Assembly (NCBI GenBank): GCA_031268195.1
Contig: JAIRXQ010000059.1
Location: 1 to 64,000 of the forward strand
Reading direction: 5' to 3'
Length of the DNA stretch: 64,000 nt
Source: Azoarcus sp.
GTDB taxonomy: Bacteria > Pseudomonadota > Gammaproteobacteria > Burkholderiales > Rhodocyclaceae
The translations under genes were made by a program, and so were the position numbers. Below are positions 1 through 8,908 of the stretch, piece after piece. How positions within the stretch are numbered: position 1 is the stretch's first letter; every line of letters begins with the position of its first letter. The notes beneath the pieces were generated by a model that had not been told where the DNA came from, ran no database searches, and saw nothing but the letters and a program-made list of their open reading frames with translations.

Positions 1-60
1 TCTGATCGTCACGCGCTGATCACCAGGCCCCGGCGCGCGAAGAACCTTTCGCGCGCCAAC

Positions 61-98
61 CGCCCCCGGCAGGCATCGCCCGCCGGGGGCGTTTTTTT
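61..98 (+). terminator. Rho-independent terminator of a gene lying left of the window
   Basis: Perfect 10-bp stem CGCCCCCGGC...GCCGGGGGCG followed by TTTTTTT. Confidence 0.85.
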
Positions 99-254
99 AT
101 CGTCCGGTGCGGAAAAAGCAGTCCGCCCAAAACATGATGCCCCACGCCGCGCCCGCGCCTGCGGGCGGATTGCCATTCGCCCCCGATGCGTGCTGGTAGT
201 GGCACGCTGGGCACGCTGGGCACCGGCGCGCTTGGCGCGGCGTGCGCGGGTCGT

Positions 255-707
255 TCAGTAAATGGGCGGCGACTCGACGATGCGCCGCGCCTGCGCGAAG
301 CGCGGGCCGTAGATCTTGCCGTAGATGATGTCGATGCGCACAGTCGTGCCTTTTCTCGGCGCATGCACCATTTTGCCGTAGCCCGCGTAGATGCCGACAT
401 GGGTAATCTTGCCGTCCGGCTTGTCTTTGAAGAACACCAGATCGCCCACATGTATGTCGCGCATGCTGACCTGCTTGCCCGCGCGCACTTGTTCGGAGAC
501 CGTTCTGGGCAAATTCGCGCCGACACGTTTAAAGACTTCGGAGGTAAAGCCGCTGCAATCGACGCCCTTGGCCAGGTTGGTGCCCCCCCATTGATAGGGC
601 GTTTTCAGGGCGGACAGGGCTTGCGTCAGCACGCGCTGCTCGATGATTTCTTGACCGAACGCAACGGGGCAAAACGTCAGCAGGAAAAAAGCGATCAACC
701 ATTTCAT
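255..707 (-). CDS. NlpC/P60 family (C40) cell-wall peptidase with signal peptide
   Basis: Signal peptide MKWLIAFFLLTFCPVAFG; YQWGGTNLAKGVDCSGFT catalytic Cys motif and THVGIYAG His motif. Confidence 0.88.
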   Translation of the reverse strand: MKWLIAFFLLTFCPVAFGQEIIEQRVLTQALSALKTPYQWGGTNLAKGVDCSGFTSEVFKRVGANLPRTVSEQVRAGKQVSMRDIHVGDLVFFKDKPDGKITHVGIYAGYGKMVHAPRKGTTVRIDIIYGKIYGPRFAQARRIVESPPIY

Positions 708-835
708 TGAATTCTTCCGGAAGCGGCCCGCTGCCGCCGCATGGCCGATGCGCGGCTTCGCGCGGAAATGACAGGACACAGTGCGGCGCTCATTCTATCG
801 CCGCTACTTCGCCAAAAACGACCCCTTTCCCGACG

Positions 836-1963
836 TCACAGAAACTCCCCGCCCGCACACAACCTCTGGTGTTCCTTCACCGCGTAGCGGTCGGTCATGC
901 CCGCGATGTAGTCGGCGATGGCGCGCGCTTTGCCGTCCTGAGCGCGCCGCTGGTATTCGGGCGGCAGTTGGGCGGGCTCGGCCAGGTAGGCCCCGAACAA
1001 GTCGGCGACGATGCGGCGTGCCTGATCGATGGTCTGCATGACCTGTGCGTGATGATAGAGATTGTCGTAGAGGAAAGTTTTCAGCTCGCGCAGTTGCGGG
1101 CGCAGGGCGTCCGGGTAGGCGGCCAGCACCGGGGCGCGATGCACGTCGGCCAGGGTTTTCACGCCGCTGGCGGCAAGGTTGGCGCGGGTTTGCGCCACGA
1201 GCTCGCCCGCCATGATGTCGATCATGCGGCGTACGGTTTCATGCACCAACCGCCGCCCTTGCAGGGCGGGCCATTTCGCCTCCACCTCGCGGCGGCAGCG
1301 CGCGAAGATCGCCACGCTCTCCAGTTGTTCCAGCGAAATCAGCCCGGCGCGCAGGCCATCGTCGACGTCGTGGTTGTTGTAGGCGATCTCATCGGCGAGG
1401 TTGACCAGCTGCGCTTCGAGCGAGGGTTGCGTACCCTCGAGGAAGCGCTGCCCCACTTCGCCAAGCAGCCGTGCGTTGGCGAGTGAGCAGTGTTTGAGGA
1501 TGCCCTCGCGCGTCTCGAAGCAGAGGTTCAGTCCATCGAAAGCGGCGTAGCGTTCTTCGAGCAGCTCGACGATGCGCAGCGATTGCAGATTGTGCTCGAA
1601 GCCGCCGTCGTGCCGCATGCACTCGTTGAGCGTGTCCTGCCCGGCATGGCCGAAGGGCGTGTGGCCAAGGTCGTGCGCCAGTGCCACCGCTTCCGCGAGA
1701 TCTTCGTTCAGCGCCAGCGCCCGCGCCATGCTGCGCGACAGCTGCGCCACTTCGAGGCTGTGCGTGAGCCGGGTGCGGAACAGGTCGCCTTCGTGGTTGA
1801 TGAACACCTGCGTCTTGTATTCGAGGCGGCGAAACGCGGTGGAATGAACGATGCGGTCACGGTCGCGCTGAAACTCCCCGCGCCCCGCCGGTGGCGGCTC
1901 GCTGAAGCGGCGGCCTCTGGAGACGGCTTCGGTGACGGCGCAGGAGGCGAGCACAGTGTTCAT
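836..1963 (-). CDS. dgt: Deoxyguanosinetriphosphate triphosphohydrolase-like protein
   Basis: HD-domain motifs [40 protein letters not shown]. Confidence 0.92.
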   Translation of the reverse strand: MNTVLASCAVTEAVSRGRRFSEPPPAGRGEFQRDRDRIVHSTAFRRLEYKTQVFINHEGDLFRTRLTHSLEVAQLSRSMARALALNEDLAEAVALAHDLGHTPFGHAGQDTLNECMRHDGGFEHNLQSLRIVELLEERYAAFDGLNLCFETREGILKHCSLANARLLGEVGQRFLEGTQPSLEAQLVNLADEIAYNNHDVDDGLRAGLISLEQLESVAIFARCRREVEAKWPALQGRRLVHETVRRMIDIMAGELVAQTRANLAASGVKTLADVHRAPVLAAYPDALRPQLRELKTFLYDNLYHHAQVMQTIDQARRIVADLFGAYLAEPAQLPPEYQRRAQDGKARAIADYIAGMTDRYAVKEHQRLCAGGEFL

Positions 1964-2340
1964 GGGCGAAATGTCCGGACCGCGAGTCCTTCTATGGCGC
2001 GGTAATGTTTAGCGTTGCCGGTGAGGATTTCCACGCCGTGTTCGAGGGCGGTGGCGGCGATGAGCGCGTCCGCCAGTTGCAGGGAGTGGGACAGGTGATG
2101 CTGTTCGGTCAGGAAACAGGCACGCGCCGAAACTCCCTCGTCGATTTGCACGATGCGGGTACCCCAATGACTCAATGCCTGACGAAGCACGCGCAGTTCC
2201 CGCTTGTCGCGCACCCCTTGCACGAGTTCCATGTAAGTGATGGCCGAGACGAAAAAGCCCGGCATGGCGTCGAGCGCACGCGCGGCCTTTTCGTTGCCTC
2301 GCAGGTTCCAGATCAGAACATCGGTGTCGACCAGCGTCAC
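1960..2340 (-). CDS. PIN-domain toxin (VapC type), GTG start
   Basis: [16 protein letters not shown]-terminus, [25 protein letters not shown] acidic residues; immediately follows a Phd-like antitoxin. Confidence 0.88.
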   Translation of the reverse strand: MTLVDTDVLIWNLRGNEKAARALDAMPGFFVSAITYMELVQGVRDKRELRVLRQALSHWGTRIVQIDEGVSARACFLTEQHHLSHSLQLADALIAATALEHGVEILTGNAKHYRAIEGLAVRTFRP

Positions 2341-2576
2341 GGCAACGGTCTCGGTTGCCGCATGCGGCGGACTTCTTCTTCCACGTCGCCCTCACGGTCG
2401 CGCCAGAGTCCGAATGCGGGGTTGCGTTCCGTCGTTTCGTGTTTGTCGGTTCCTGACCAGCGCGACAGCACTGCCCGCGCTTTTCCACGATAGGTGATGA
2501 CTACCGGCGTGCCACGGTCGGCGGCCGCCAGCACTTCCGCCGTATGTAACCGCAAATCCCGCATCGTCGCTTCCAT
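2337..2576 (-). CDS. Phd/YefM-type antitoxin
   Basis: VVITYRGKARAVLSR motif; overlaps the PIN toxin start (GTGA). Confidence 0.8.
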   Translation of the reverse strand: MEATMRDLRLHTAEVLAAADRGTPVVITYRGKARAVLSRWSGTDKHETTERNPAFGLWRDREGDVEEEVRRMRQPRPLP

Positions 2577-2594
2577 GACCGAACTCAGAATGTT

Positions 2595-2702
2595 TCACAA
2601 CCAAGTATACATTTTAGTGCGTGAAAGCCAATAAAAATCAACGATGGCCCGCTCGGAAGGCAGATCGTCAGCGGGATCGTAAGGAGTCAGTTTTTCGGGC
2701 AT
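2595..2702 (-). pseudogene. Truncated addiction-module antidote (HI1420-like family), N-terminal fragment only
   Basis: MPEKLTPYDPADDLPSERAIVDF resembles the start of the antidote family, then unrelated residues and a stop. Confidence 0.55.
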
Positions 2703-2716
2703 GCACGGTTCTCTTT

Positions 2717-3009
2717 TCACGCCGCTGCGCCCGCCAGGGCGGGGATGATGCCTTGTGGACGACGGGGAGAATGTTCCGCTTGCCACAGGTCGTAGTTTGC
2801 CTGCATACGCAGGAACATTTCGGCGCTTGGGCCGCCGCCGGTCGGCGTTTTCAGCCATGCTTCGAGACGCAAGGCCATGTCGGCGCTGATGCCCGCCTTG
2901 CCGTTGATGACGCGGGAAAGCATGACGCGGCTTACGCCAAGTTGACGAGCGGCTTCGGTGACGGTCAGCCCTAAGGCGGGCAGCACGTCGTCGCGTAAGG
3001 AGATGCCGG
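2717..3009 (-). pseudogene. higA: higA antitoxin 3' part, separated from its start by the IS607-type element
   Basis: PGISLRDDVLPALGLTVTEAARQLGVSRVMLSRVINGKAGISADMALRLEAWL is a HigA HTH; an in-frame stop sits at the element boundary. Confidence 0.82.
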
Positions 3010-3060
3010 GGTTTTAACAGTTTCTCGATAATCTAAGTAAATCTGTGTTAATCTATGTAA

Positions 3061-3696
3061 ATGGACAGATTGGCAAGCATAGGCGAGGCGGCTCAGGCGT
3101 TAGGGGTAGACATCACGACTCTCCGGCGCTGGGAGCGGCTTGGCAAAATTTCTCCAGAGCATACGACAGGCGGACATCGCCGCTATGATCTTGCGAAGCT
3201 GCGCCCTTCGCTGATTCGCGCAAAGCCGGATTTGAACCGCAAGACCATCGCCTATGCCCGCGTTTCCAATCACGAGCAGAAAGACGATTTGGAGCGGCAA
3301 AAGCAGGTGCTGGAACTCTACTGCGCCCGGCAAGGCTGGACGTATGAGGTGATTGCCGATCTGGGTTCCGGCATGAACTACCACAAGAAAGGCTTGAAGC
3401 GCCTTCTGTCCGCGATTCTGGATAACGGCGTCGGGCGGCTGGTGCTCACGCACAAGGATCGGCTGCTCCGCTTTGGCGCGGAACTCATCTTTGGCATCTG
3501 CGAGGCGAAACAGGTTGAGGTGGTGATTCTCAACCAGGGCGAGGACACGAGTTTCGAGGAAGACCTCGCCAAGGACGTATTGGAGATCATCACGGTATTC
3601 TCGGCGCGGCTCTACGGCTCACACTCGCGCAAGAACCAGAGGCTGCTTGAGAATGTGAAAGCTGCCGTAAAATCCGCACATGCTGATTGCCCATAA
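3061..3696 (+). CDS. tnpA: IS607-type serine recombinase/transposase TnpA
   Basis: MerR-like N-terminal HTH (IGEAAQALGVDITTLRRWERLGKI) plus resolvase core (IAYARVSNHEQKDDLERQ). Confidence 0.93.
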   Translation: MDRLASIGEAAQALGVDITTLRRWERLGKISPEHTTGGHRRYDLAKLRPSLIRAKPDLNRKTIAYARVSNHEQKDDLERQKQVLELYCARQGWTYEVIADLGSGMNYHKKGLKRLLSAILDNGVGRLVLTHKDRLLRFGAELIFGICEAKQVEVVILNQGEDTSFEEDLAKDVLEIITVFSARLYGSHSRKNQRLLENVKAAVKSAHADCP

Positions 3697-4882
3697 AATC
3701 GCGCTCGAACCGAACGACAAACAGGCGACTTACCTTGCCCGCGCCTCGGGTTGCGCCCGGTTCGTGTATAACTGGGCGCTGGCCGAGTGGGGACGTCAGT
3801 ATGAAGCCTGGAAGGCGGATAACAGCCTTCCGAAGCCGAACCAGATGGCCTTGCGGCGCAAGTTGAACAGCATCAAGCGGCAGGAATTCCCGTGGATGCT
3901 GGAAGTGACGAAGTGCGCTCCGCAACTGGCGATCATGCAATTGGGCGTGGCCTTTCGGAACTTCTTCGCTGGTCGCGCCCGCTATCCCACCTTCCGCAGA
4001 CAAGGCGCCCATGATCGTTTCACGATCAGCAACGACCAGTTTGACGTGGAAGATTCGCGTATCCGTATCCCCAATCTGGGTTGGGTGCGGATGCGGGAGT
4101 CCTTGCGCTTTACCGGCAAGATCATGTCGGCCACCGTCTCCCGTGTGGCCGACCGATGGTACGTCGCCATCGCCGTCGACACCCAGGACGATTCATACCT
4201 TCCCAAAGCCGAAAACCAAGGCGCGGCAGGGGTGGATCTGGGTGTTGCGGCGCTGGCGACCCTTTCCACGGGAGAAACCGTCTCCGGCCCGAAAGCGCAG
4301 ACGGCCTTGCTGCACCGCTTGCGCCGCGTATCGAGGAGCCTGTCCCGCAAGGTGAAAGGCTCGAAGAACCGGGACAAGGCAAAGAAGAAACTCGCCCGCC
4401 TGCACGCCCGTATCGGACACATCCGCTGCGATGCCCTGCACCAACTCACGACGAATCTGGCCCGGCGGTTTCACACCATCGGGATCGAGGATTTGAACGT
4501 CATGGGCATGATGAAGAACCGCCATCTGTCGCGCTCGATTGCCGACATGGGTTTCTTCGAGTTCCGGCGGCAACTGGAATACAAGGCGGCGATGCGCGGC
4601 GGGCAGGTGGTGGTGGCGGACAGGTTCTTCGCCAGTTCAAAGACCTGTTCATGCTGCGGACACAAACTGGACGAACTGCCCTTGTCCGCGCGAAGCTGGA
4701 GGTGTCCGCAATGCGGCGCGGAACATGACCGCGACGTGAACGCCGCGATCAATTTGAGGGATTACGCCGTGAGTTCCACGGTGTCTGCCTGTGGAGGGGA
4801 AGGCGCTGGCTCCGGTCGCAAGACCGGAACGAAACCGGCCCCGATGAAGCAGGAAGCCAACAGCAAACCTGTTACGGGTTAG
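3680..4882 (+). CDS. tnpB: RNA-guided nuclease TnpB (OrfB), apparently intact
   Basis: RuvC residues in GVDLGVAALATLS, IGIEDLNV and DRDVNAAINL; zinc ribbon CSCCGHKLDELPLSARSWRCPQCG. Confidence 0.93.
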   Translation: MLIAHKIALEPNDKQATYLARASGCARFVYNWALAEWGRQYEAWKADNSLPKPNQMALRRKLNSIKRQEFPWMLEVTKCAPQLAIMQLGVAFRNFFAGRARYPTFRRQGAHDRFTISNDQFDVEDSRIRIPNLGWVRMRESLRFTGKIMSATVSRVADRWYVAIAVDTQDDSYLPKAENQGAAGVDLGVAALATLSTGETVSGPKAQTALLHRLRRVSRSLSRKVKGSKNRDKAKKKLARLHARIGHIRCDALHQLTTNLARRFHTIGIEDLNVMGMMKNRHLSRSIADMGFFEFRRQLEYKAAMRGGQVVVADRFFASSKTCSCCGHKLDELPLSARSWRCPQCGAEHDRDVNAAINLRDYAVSSTVSACGGEGAGSGRKTGTKPAPMKQEANSKPVTG

Positions 4883-4926
4883 ATTTAACCAGGTTTATAC
4901 AGATTTACATAGGTTTGGTAGAACGG
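4750..4926 (+). ncRNA. Predicted omega RNA (reRNA) from the tnpB 3' end and element right end
   Basis: Inferred from position only: TnpB systems make the guide scaffold from the right end; 5' boundary not determined. Confidence 0.35.
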
Positions 4927-4943
4927 TTGTACATTCTGCTCAT
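4925..4943 (-). pseudogene. higA: higA 5' fragment (MSRMYN...) upstream of the insertion
   Basis: ATGAGCAGAATGTACAACC follows the decayed higB and runs into the element end. Confidence 0.7.
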
Positions 4944-4958
4944 GATTTTCTACCTCTG

Positions 4959-5235
4959 TCAGTGGTAGTCCTGATCATCCACAAGTCTCGCGTCTTCACC
5001 TTCAAACACGAACGTCAGCCGCCAATTACCGTTGACCGTGACTGCCCAAAATGTCCTGCCAGATTGTGCGACAGGGGGTGCCGTTTCCAGCCCGGATACT
5101 CCATTCCGGACGGCGAGCTTGCGGCATCCAGAAAAGCAAGTTGCGCGGCAAGCCGCTTGGCGTGATCGGGACGAATGCCTGCTTTGCGCCCGGTTTCGAA
5201 AAACGCCTGAACACCTAGGATTTGATCGTGGCCAG
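4959..5235 (-). pseudogene. higB: Decayed higB (RelE/HigB-type) toxin
   Basis: Conceptual IKS..GVQAFFETGRKAGIRPDHAKRLAAQLAFLDAAS..GMEYPGWKRHPL..NLAGHF, then a 1-nt frame change to WAVTVNGNWRLTFVFEGEDARLVDDQDYH; no start codon at the expected position (ACG). Confidence 0.75.
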
Positions 5236-5264
5236 AATGTAAAGCGCTAATTTATGGTTGTCAA
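5236..5264 (-). promoter_or_regulatory. Sigma70-type promoter of the former higBA operon
   Basis: Minus strand TTGACA - 17 bp - TACATT directly upstream of the higB remnant. Confidence 0.6.
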
Positions 5265-5294
5265 AATAAAGCGCATGGAAAGGAAGATGCCCCA

Positions 5295-5322
5295 TAAAAA
5301 AGGGCGCCGAAGCGCCCTTTTC
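5295..5322 (-). terminator. Terminator downstream of the porin
   Basis: AAAAGGGCG CCGAAG CGCCCTTTT inverted repeat just after the porin stop. Confidence 0.75.
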
Positions 5323-5347
5323 TGACTGAATCGCTGTGAAGCCGCGA

Positions 5348-6610
5348 TCAGAAGTCGTGACGAACACCAACGGCGAGACCTTGGCGATAGCCCGTGCCGC
5401 CGATGCCGTCTTGGCTGGAAGAAACGCTGCGGCTGTTGTAGCCGACGACGCCGCCTAAGCCCGAAACGACACCGCCCAAGCCCACGGCGTTATCAAGCGC
5501 TTCAAGGCGCTCATTTGCTATCTTCTGTGCGTTGTTTTGGCGTTGACCAACGTATTGCGCGTACAGAGTCGTGCGCTTGGAAAGGCTGTGCTCATAACCG
5601 AGCGCCCATTGGTCAAGCTTCAGCTTGTCGAGCGGAAGACCTGGGATATCAGCGTAATCGCCGGTCTTGACAGTGCGACGACTGAAGGATGCCAAAATCG
5701 CATCGTTCGCGCTGATCTTGAAGGTTGCGCCAATCAGCAATTGCGAAACCTTGATGTCGTCTTTCACCCCACCAACAGCTCTGGTATCCACGTCTTTGGT
5801 GACACGCTGCCCATACAAGCCACCGATTTTCACCGGCCCGAAGTCATACGACGCATAGCCTTCCAGCACACGCAAGTGCTCGGCGGGCGCATCCGGTTCG
5901 TTGAACTTGGCTTGATGGTAGTTGGCTGCCACGAAGAGCCCGCCGGTGGCGAAGGACGGTGCGAACGCGATCACACGCGTGTCAGTCAGGTCATAATCAT
6001 AACCGGCTGGAGTTGGGACGATAGTGCCCGTATTCTGATCAATCGTATACCCAGCACGGTGACTGCCCCTATTCTCATTGTTTTCTTGACCTTCATACGA
6101 ATTGGTGTAGGCCGCGATGAACGAGAAACCGCCCCAGCTCGGGGAGATGTAGGCAACGAGGTTGCTCAGACGGGTGTCCTTGGACAGCACATTGGCGGAG
6201 GAGCCGATGCCGTTGGCAGCGAACGGGTCAACCGCGGATTGGAACAAATGCTGCGGCGTGTAATGGCGACCAAAGGCGACCGTACCGAAACCGCCCGCCA
6301 GCGCGGCGTACGATTGACGCGCGGTGCCGTTCAGGATGCCAACGCCGGTGGTGTCACCGGCCAAGCCGTTTTCCAGCACGCCGACAACCTTGAGGCCATT
6401 GCCGAGATCTTCCACCACCTTGAAGCCGATGCGGCTGGCCTTGGAGATGCCGGAGTCGACGCCCTGGCGGGAATCGACCCCGTGAGCGACGTTGCGGTTC
6501 TGGAGCGTGTAACCATAGTCGACCGTACCGTAAATGGTGACGTTCGACTGCGCGAAAGCCGGAGCAGAAAGCAGGCCGGCGACCGCCAGCGCGATCAGTT
6601 TCTTTTGCAT
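5348..6610 (-). CDS. Gram-negative porin (OmpC-like family)
   Basis: Signal peptide MQKKLIALAVAGLLSAPAFAQ, SNVTIYGTVDYGY start, C-terminal GVRHDF. Confidence 0.92.
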   Translation of the reverse strand: MQKKLIALAVAGLLSAPAFAQSNVTIYGTVDYGYTLQNRNVAHGVDSRQGVDSGISKASRIGFKVVEDLGNGLKVVGVLENGLAGDTTGVGILNGTARQSYAALAGGFGTVAFGRHYTPQHLFQSAVDPFAANGIGSSANVLSKDTRLSNLVAYISPSWGGFSFIAAYTNSYEGQENNENRGSHRAGYTIDQNTGTIVPTPAGYDYDLTDTRVIAFAPSFATGGLFVAANYHQAKFNEPDAPAEHLRVLEGYASYDFGPVKIGGLYGQRVTKDVDTRAVGGVKDDIKVSQLLIGATFKISANDAILASFSRRTVKTGDYADIPGLPLDKLKLDQWALGYEHSLSKRTTLYAQYVGQRQNNAQKIANERLEALDNAVGLGGVVSGLGGVVGYNSRSVSSSQDGIGGTGYRQGLAVGVRHDF

Positions 6611-6972
6611 GTAATTCTCCTCAAGTTTGAATCGGCGCTCCCACCGGCGGCAAGAGCCCAACTGGACCTCTCAGTGGCGAGAAGTTGGCAGAGATTGTGC
6701 TGAAGCTGCAAGGGTTAGCGCAAGTGCGAAAACGAAAACCCGCTGTATTAAAGCGACGCCTGTTGCACCAGGGCAACAAGCATGCCGCCGATAGTGCGCG
6801 TTTACAACATGTGGTGCCCAACCCACCGCCAGATCGATAAATCCTTTTCGATGCCGTTCGCCGCAGATCGGCCCCGTAATGGTCGAAATCCGTTATTTTG
6901 CGTCCCGCATCGTCTCGATGGCATCGCCGAGCGCCCTTGGGCGTGATCGCGCAGTCTGTCAACCAGATTGAG

Positions 6973-7112
6973 ATGGTCATCGACCTTGCCGTGGGGGTCA
7001 TCATCGGCGCGGCGTTCGGCAAGATCGTCGATTCGCCGGTCAAGGACATCATCATGCCGGTCATCGGGGGCATCGATACATCCGCGATGCGCTGGTGAAG
7101 AAGGACGCCTGA
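6973..7112 (+). pseudogene. mscL: mscL remnant with internal deletion
   Basis: [34 protein letters not shown] matches the MscL N-terminus; another frame then gives [10 protein letters not shown] stop, resembling the MscL C-terminus. Confidence 0.75.
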
Positions 7113-7117
7113 GCGGG

Positions 7118-7768
7118 TCAGATGCGCCTGTCGCCCACGTACGGGTTGGCCGCGCGTTCGTCCCCGAAGGTGGAGGTGGGGCCGTGACCGGGGATGAATT
7201 CAACCGCATCGCCCAGCGGAAAGAGCTTTGCGCGGATGGAATGGACGAGGGCGTCGAAATCGCCGCGCGGAAAATCGGTGCGGCCGACGGAACCGGCAAA
7301 CAGTACGTCGCCCACCTGCGCGAGTTTTTGGCTCGCGTGGAAATAGACGACGTGGCCGGGGGTGTGGCCGGGGGCGTGGATGACCTGCAAGGTTTCGTTG
7401 CCGAAGGCGACGGTGTCGCCATCCTCCAGCCAGCGCGCCGGGGTGAAGCCGGGGTGTGGCGGCAGGCCGAACATTTTGCACTGGCGCCCGAAGTGATCGC
7501 CCTCGATCAGAAAGGCGTCCTCACGCTGCGGCCCTTCGATGGGCACACCGAGCGCCTCGGACAACGCCTGCGCGCCGCCGACGTGGTCGATGTGCCCGTG
7601 TGTGAGGAGGATGCGCTCCACGGTCAGCCCCAGTGCTTCGATGGCGGCCCGGATGCGCGGCACTTCACCGCCGGGGTCGATCACCACCGCGCACCGGGTT
7701 GCGGCGCACCACAGCAGGGTGCAGTTTTGCTGGAACGGGGTGACGGGGAGGATGCGGGTTTCGATCAT
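7118..7768 (-). CDS. MBL-fold hydrolase (glyoxalase II-like)
   Basis: THGHIDHVGG, HAPGHTPGHVVYF, VGDVLFAGSVGRTDFP and FIPGHGPTST motifs. Confidence 0.88.
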   Translation of the reverse strand: MIETRILPVTPFQQNCTLLWCAATRCAVVIDPGGEVPRIRAAIEALGLTVERILLTHGHIDHVGGAQALSEALGVPIEGPQREDAFLIEGDHFGRQCKMFGLPPHPGFTPARWLEDGDTVAFGNETLQVIHAPGHTPGHVVYFHASQKLAQVGDVLFAGSVGRTDFPRGDFDALVHSIRAKLFPLGDAVEFIPGHGPTSTFGDERAANPYVGDRRI

Positions 7769-7800
7769 GGGGGCGGGGCTTTTCGTGTGGGGGCAAGGGC

Positions 7801-8610
7801 TCAGACAAAGAATACGCCGTGCAGCATCTTGAGGACGAGCAGGATCAACATGCCCGCGAAGGCTTTCTTGAGCGTCTGCACGGGCAGGCGATGGGCGCAG
7901 GCCGCGCCGAGCGGGGCGACGAACACGCTGACCACGCCGGTCAGCACCAGGGCGGGCAGGTAGATGTAGCCGAGCGTGAGCGGCGGCGAGCCGTGTGTCG
8001 TCCAGCCGTTGACCAGATAGCCGATGGTGCCCGCCAGGGCGATGGGAAAGCCGATAGCCGCCGAGGTGCCGATGGCGTGTTGCGCCTTGATGTTGCACCA
8101 GATCATGAATGGCACCGAGAGCGAGCCGCCGCCAATGGCGACCAGCGCGGAGGGGCCGCCGATGAGCAGGCCCGCGCCGATCATGCCAACGCGGCCGGGC
8201 AGTTCGCGCGAGGGTTTGGGTTTGGCGTTGTAGAGCATCTGCGCGGCAACGAAGGTCATGAAGCAGGCGAAGAACACCGCCAGCGGCACGGTGTTCATGT
8301 GCTTGGCGATAAAGCTGCCTGCGAAGGTGCCGATGAGGATGCCGGGGGTGATGCGGCGCACGATGTCCCAATGCACCGCGCCGTGAGCGTGGTGGGCGCG
8401 CGTGCTGGAGATCGAGGTGAGTATGATGGTGGCCATCGAGGTGCCGAGCGCCATGTGCACTACGTGTTCGTGCGGGAAACCCTGCGCGAGAAAAAGGGTG
8501 GTGAGCATCGGCACCATGATGCCGCCGCCGCCGATGCCGAGCAGTCCGGCGAGAAAGCCGACCACGACGCCCAGCAGGGGGTAGGCCAGCAACCATGTAT
8601 CGAATGTCAT
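7801..8610 (-). CDS. TSUP family transporter (TauE/SafE-like)
   Basis: FLAGLLGIGGGGIMVPML and VAIGGGSLSVPFMIWCNI repeats, multiple TM segments. Confidence 0.85.
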   Translation of the reverse strand: MTFDTWLLAYPLLGVVVGFLAGLLGIGGGGIMVPMLTTLFLAQGFPHEHVVHMALGTSMATIILTSISSTRAHHAHGAVHWDIVRRITPGILIGTFAGSFIAKHMNTVPLAVFFACFMTFVAAQMLYNAKPKPSRELPGRVGMIGAGLLIGGPSALVAIGGGSLSVPFMIWCNIKAQHAIGTSAAIGFPIALAGTIGYLVNGWTTHGSPPLTLGYIYLPALVLTGVVSVFVAPLGAACAHRLPVQTLKKAFAGMLILLVLKMLHGVFFV

Positions 8611-8650
8611 TGATGTCCCCGCACCGGGAAATCGAAATCCGGCAGACAAA

Positions 8651-8678
8651 AAAGCGCCGCAACGAGGTGCGGCGCTTT
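8651..8678. terminator. Inverted repeat, terminator-like
   Basis: AAAGCGCCGCA ACGAGG TGCGGCGCTTT, downstream of 6S RNA and upstream of the TSUP gene. Confidence 0.65.
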
Positions 8679-8685
8679 GGGATGG

Positions 8686-8860
8686 GCCCCCCGCACGTGC
8701 CGTATCGCCGGATATCCTGAACCTTTGGTTCAGGGGGTCACTTTCCTTCTGCCTCAGGCTCGCCCACGAGGGGCGTGCACACTGGCAGTTTCAATGGTCA
8801 GCAACCGGTCTCTCGATATTGGTTCAAGGAAACTACGGCTTCCACGAACACAGCAGGGGA
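8686..8860 (-). ncRNA. ssrS: 6S RNA
   Basis: Minus strand CCTTGAACCAATATC...CGGTTGCTGACC and CCCCCTGAACCAAAGGTTCAGGATATCCGGCG match 6S conserved arms; located just downstream of zapA as is common. Confidence 0.8.
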
Positions 8861-8908
8861 TTGACCTCACAAACCAGACGTCATCGTCCGCGCATTGGAA
8901 ACGGCTAC

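Larger units (their letters stand above)
3010..4926 (+). mobile_element. IS607-family element carrying tnpA (serine recombinase) and tnpB
   Basis: GG dinucleotide at both boundaries (3010-3011, 4925-4926), imperfect inverted subterminal repeats, tnpA/tnpB inside, interrupted higA reading frame outside. Confidence 0.85.
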
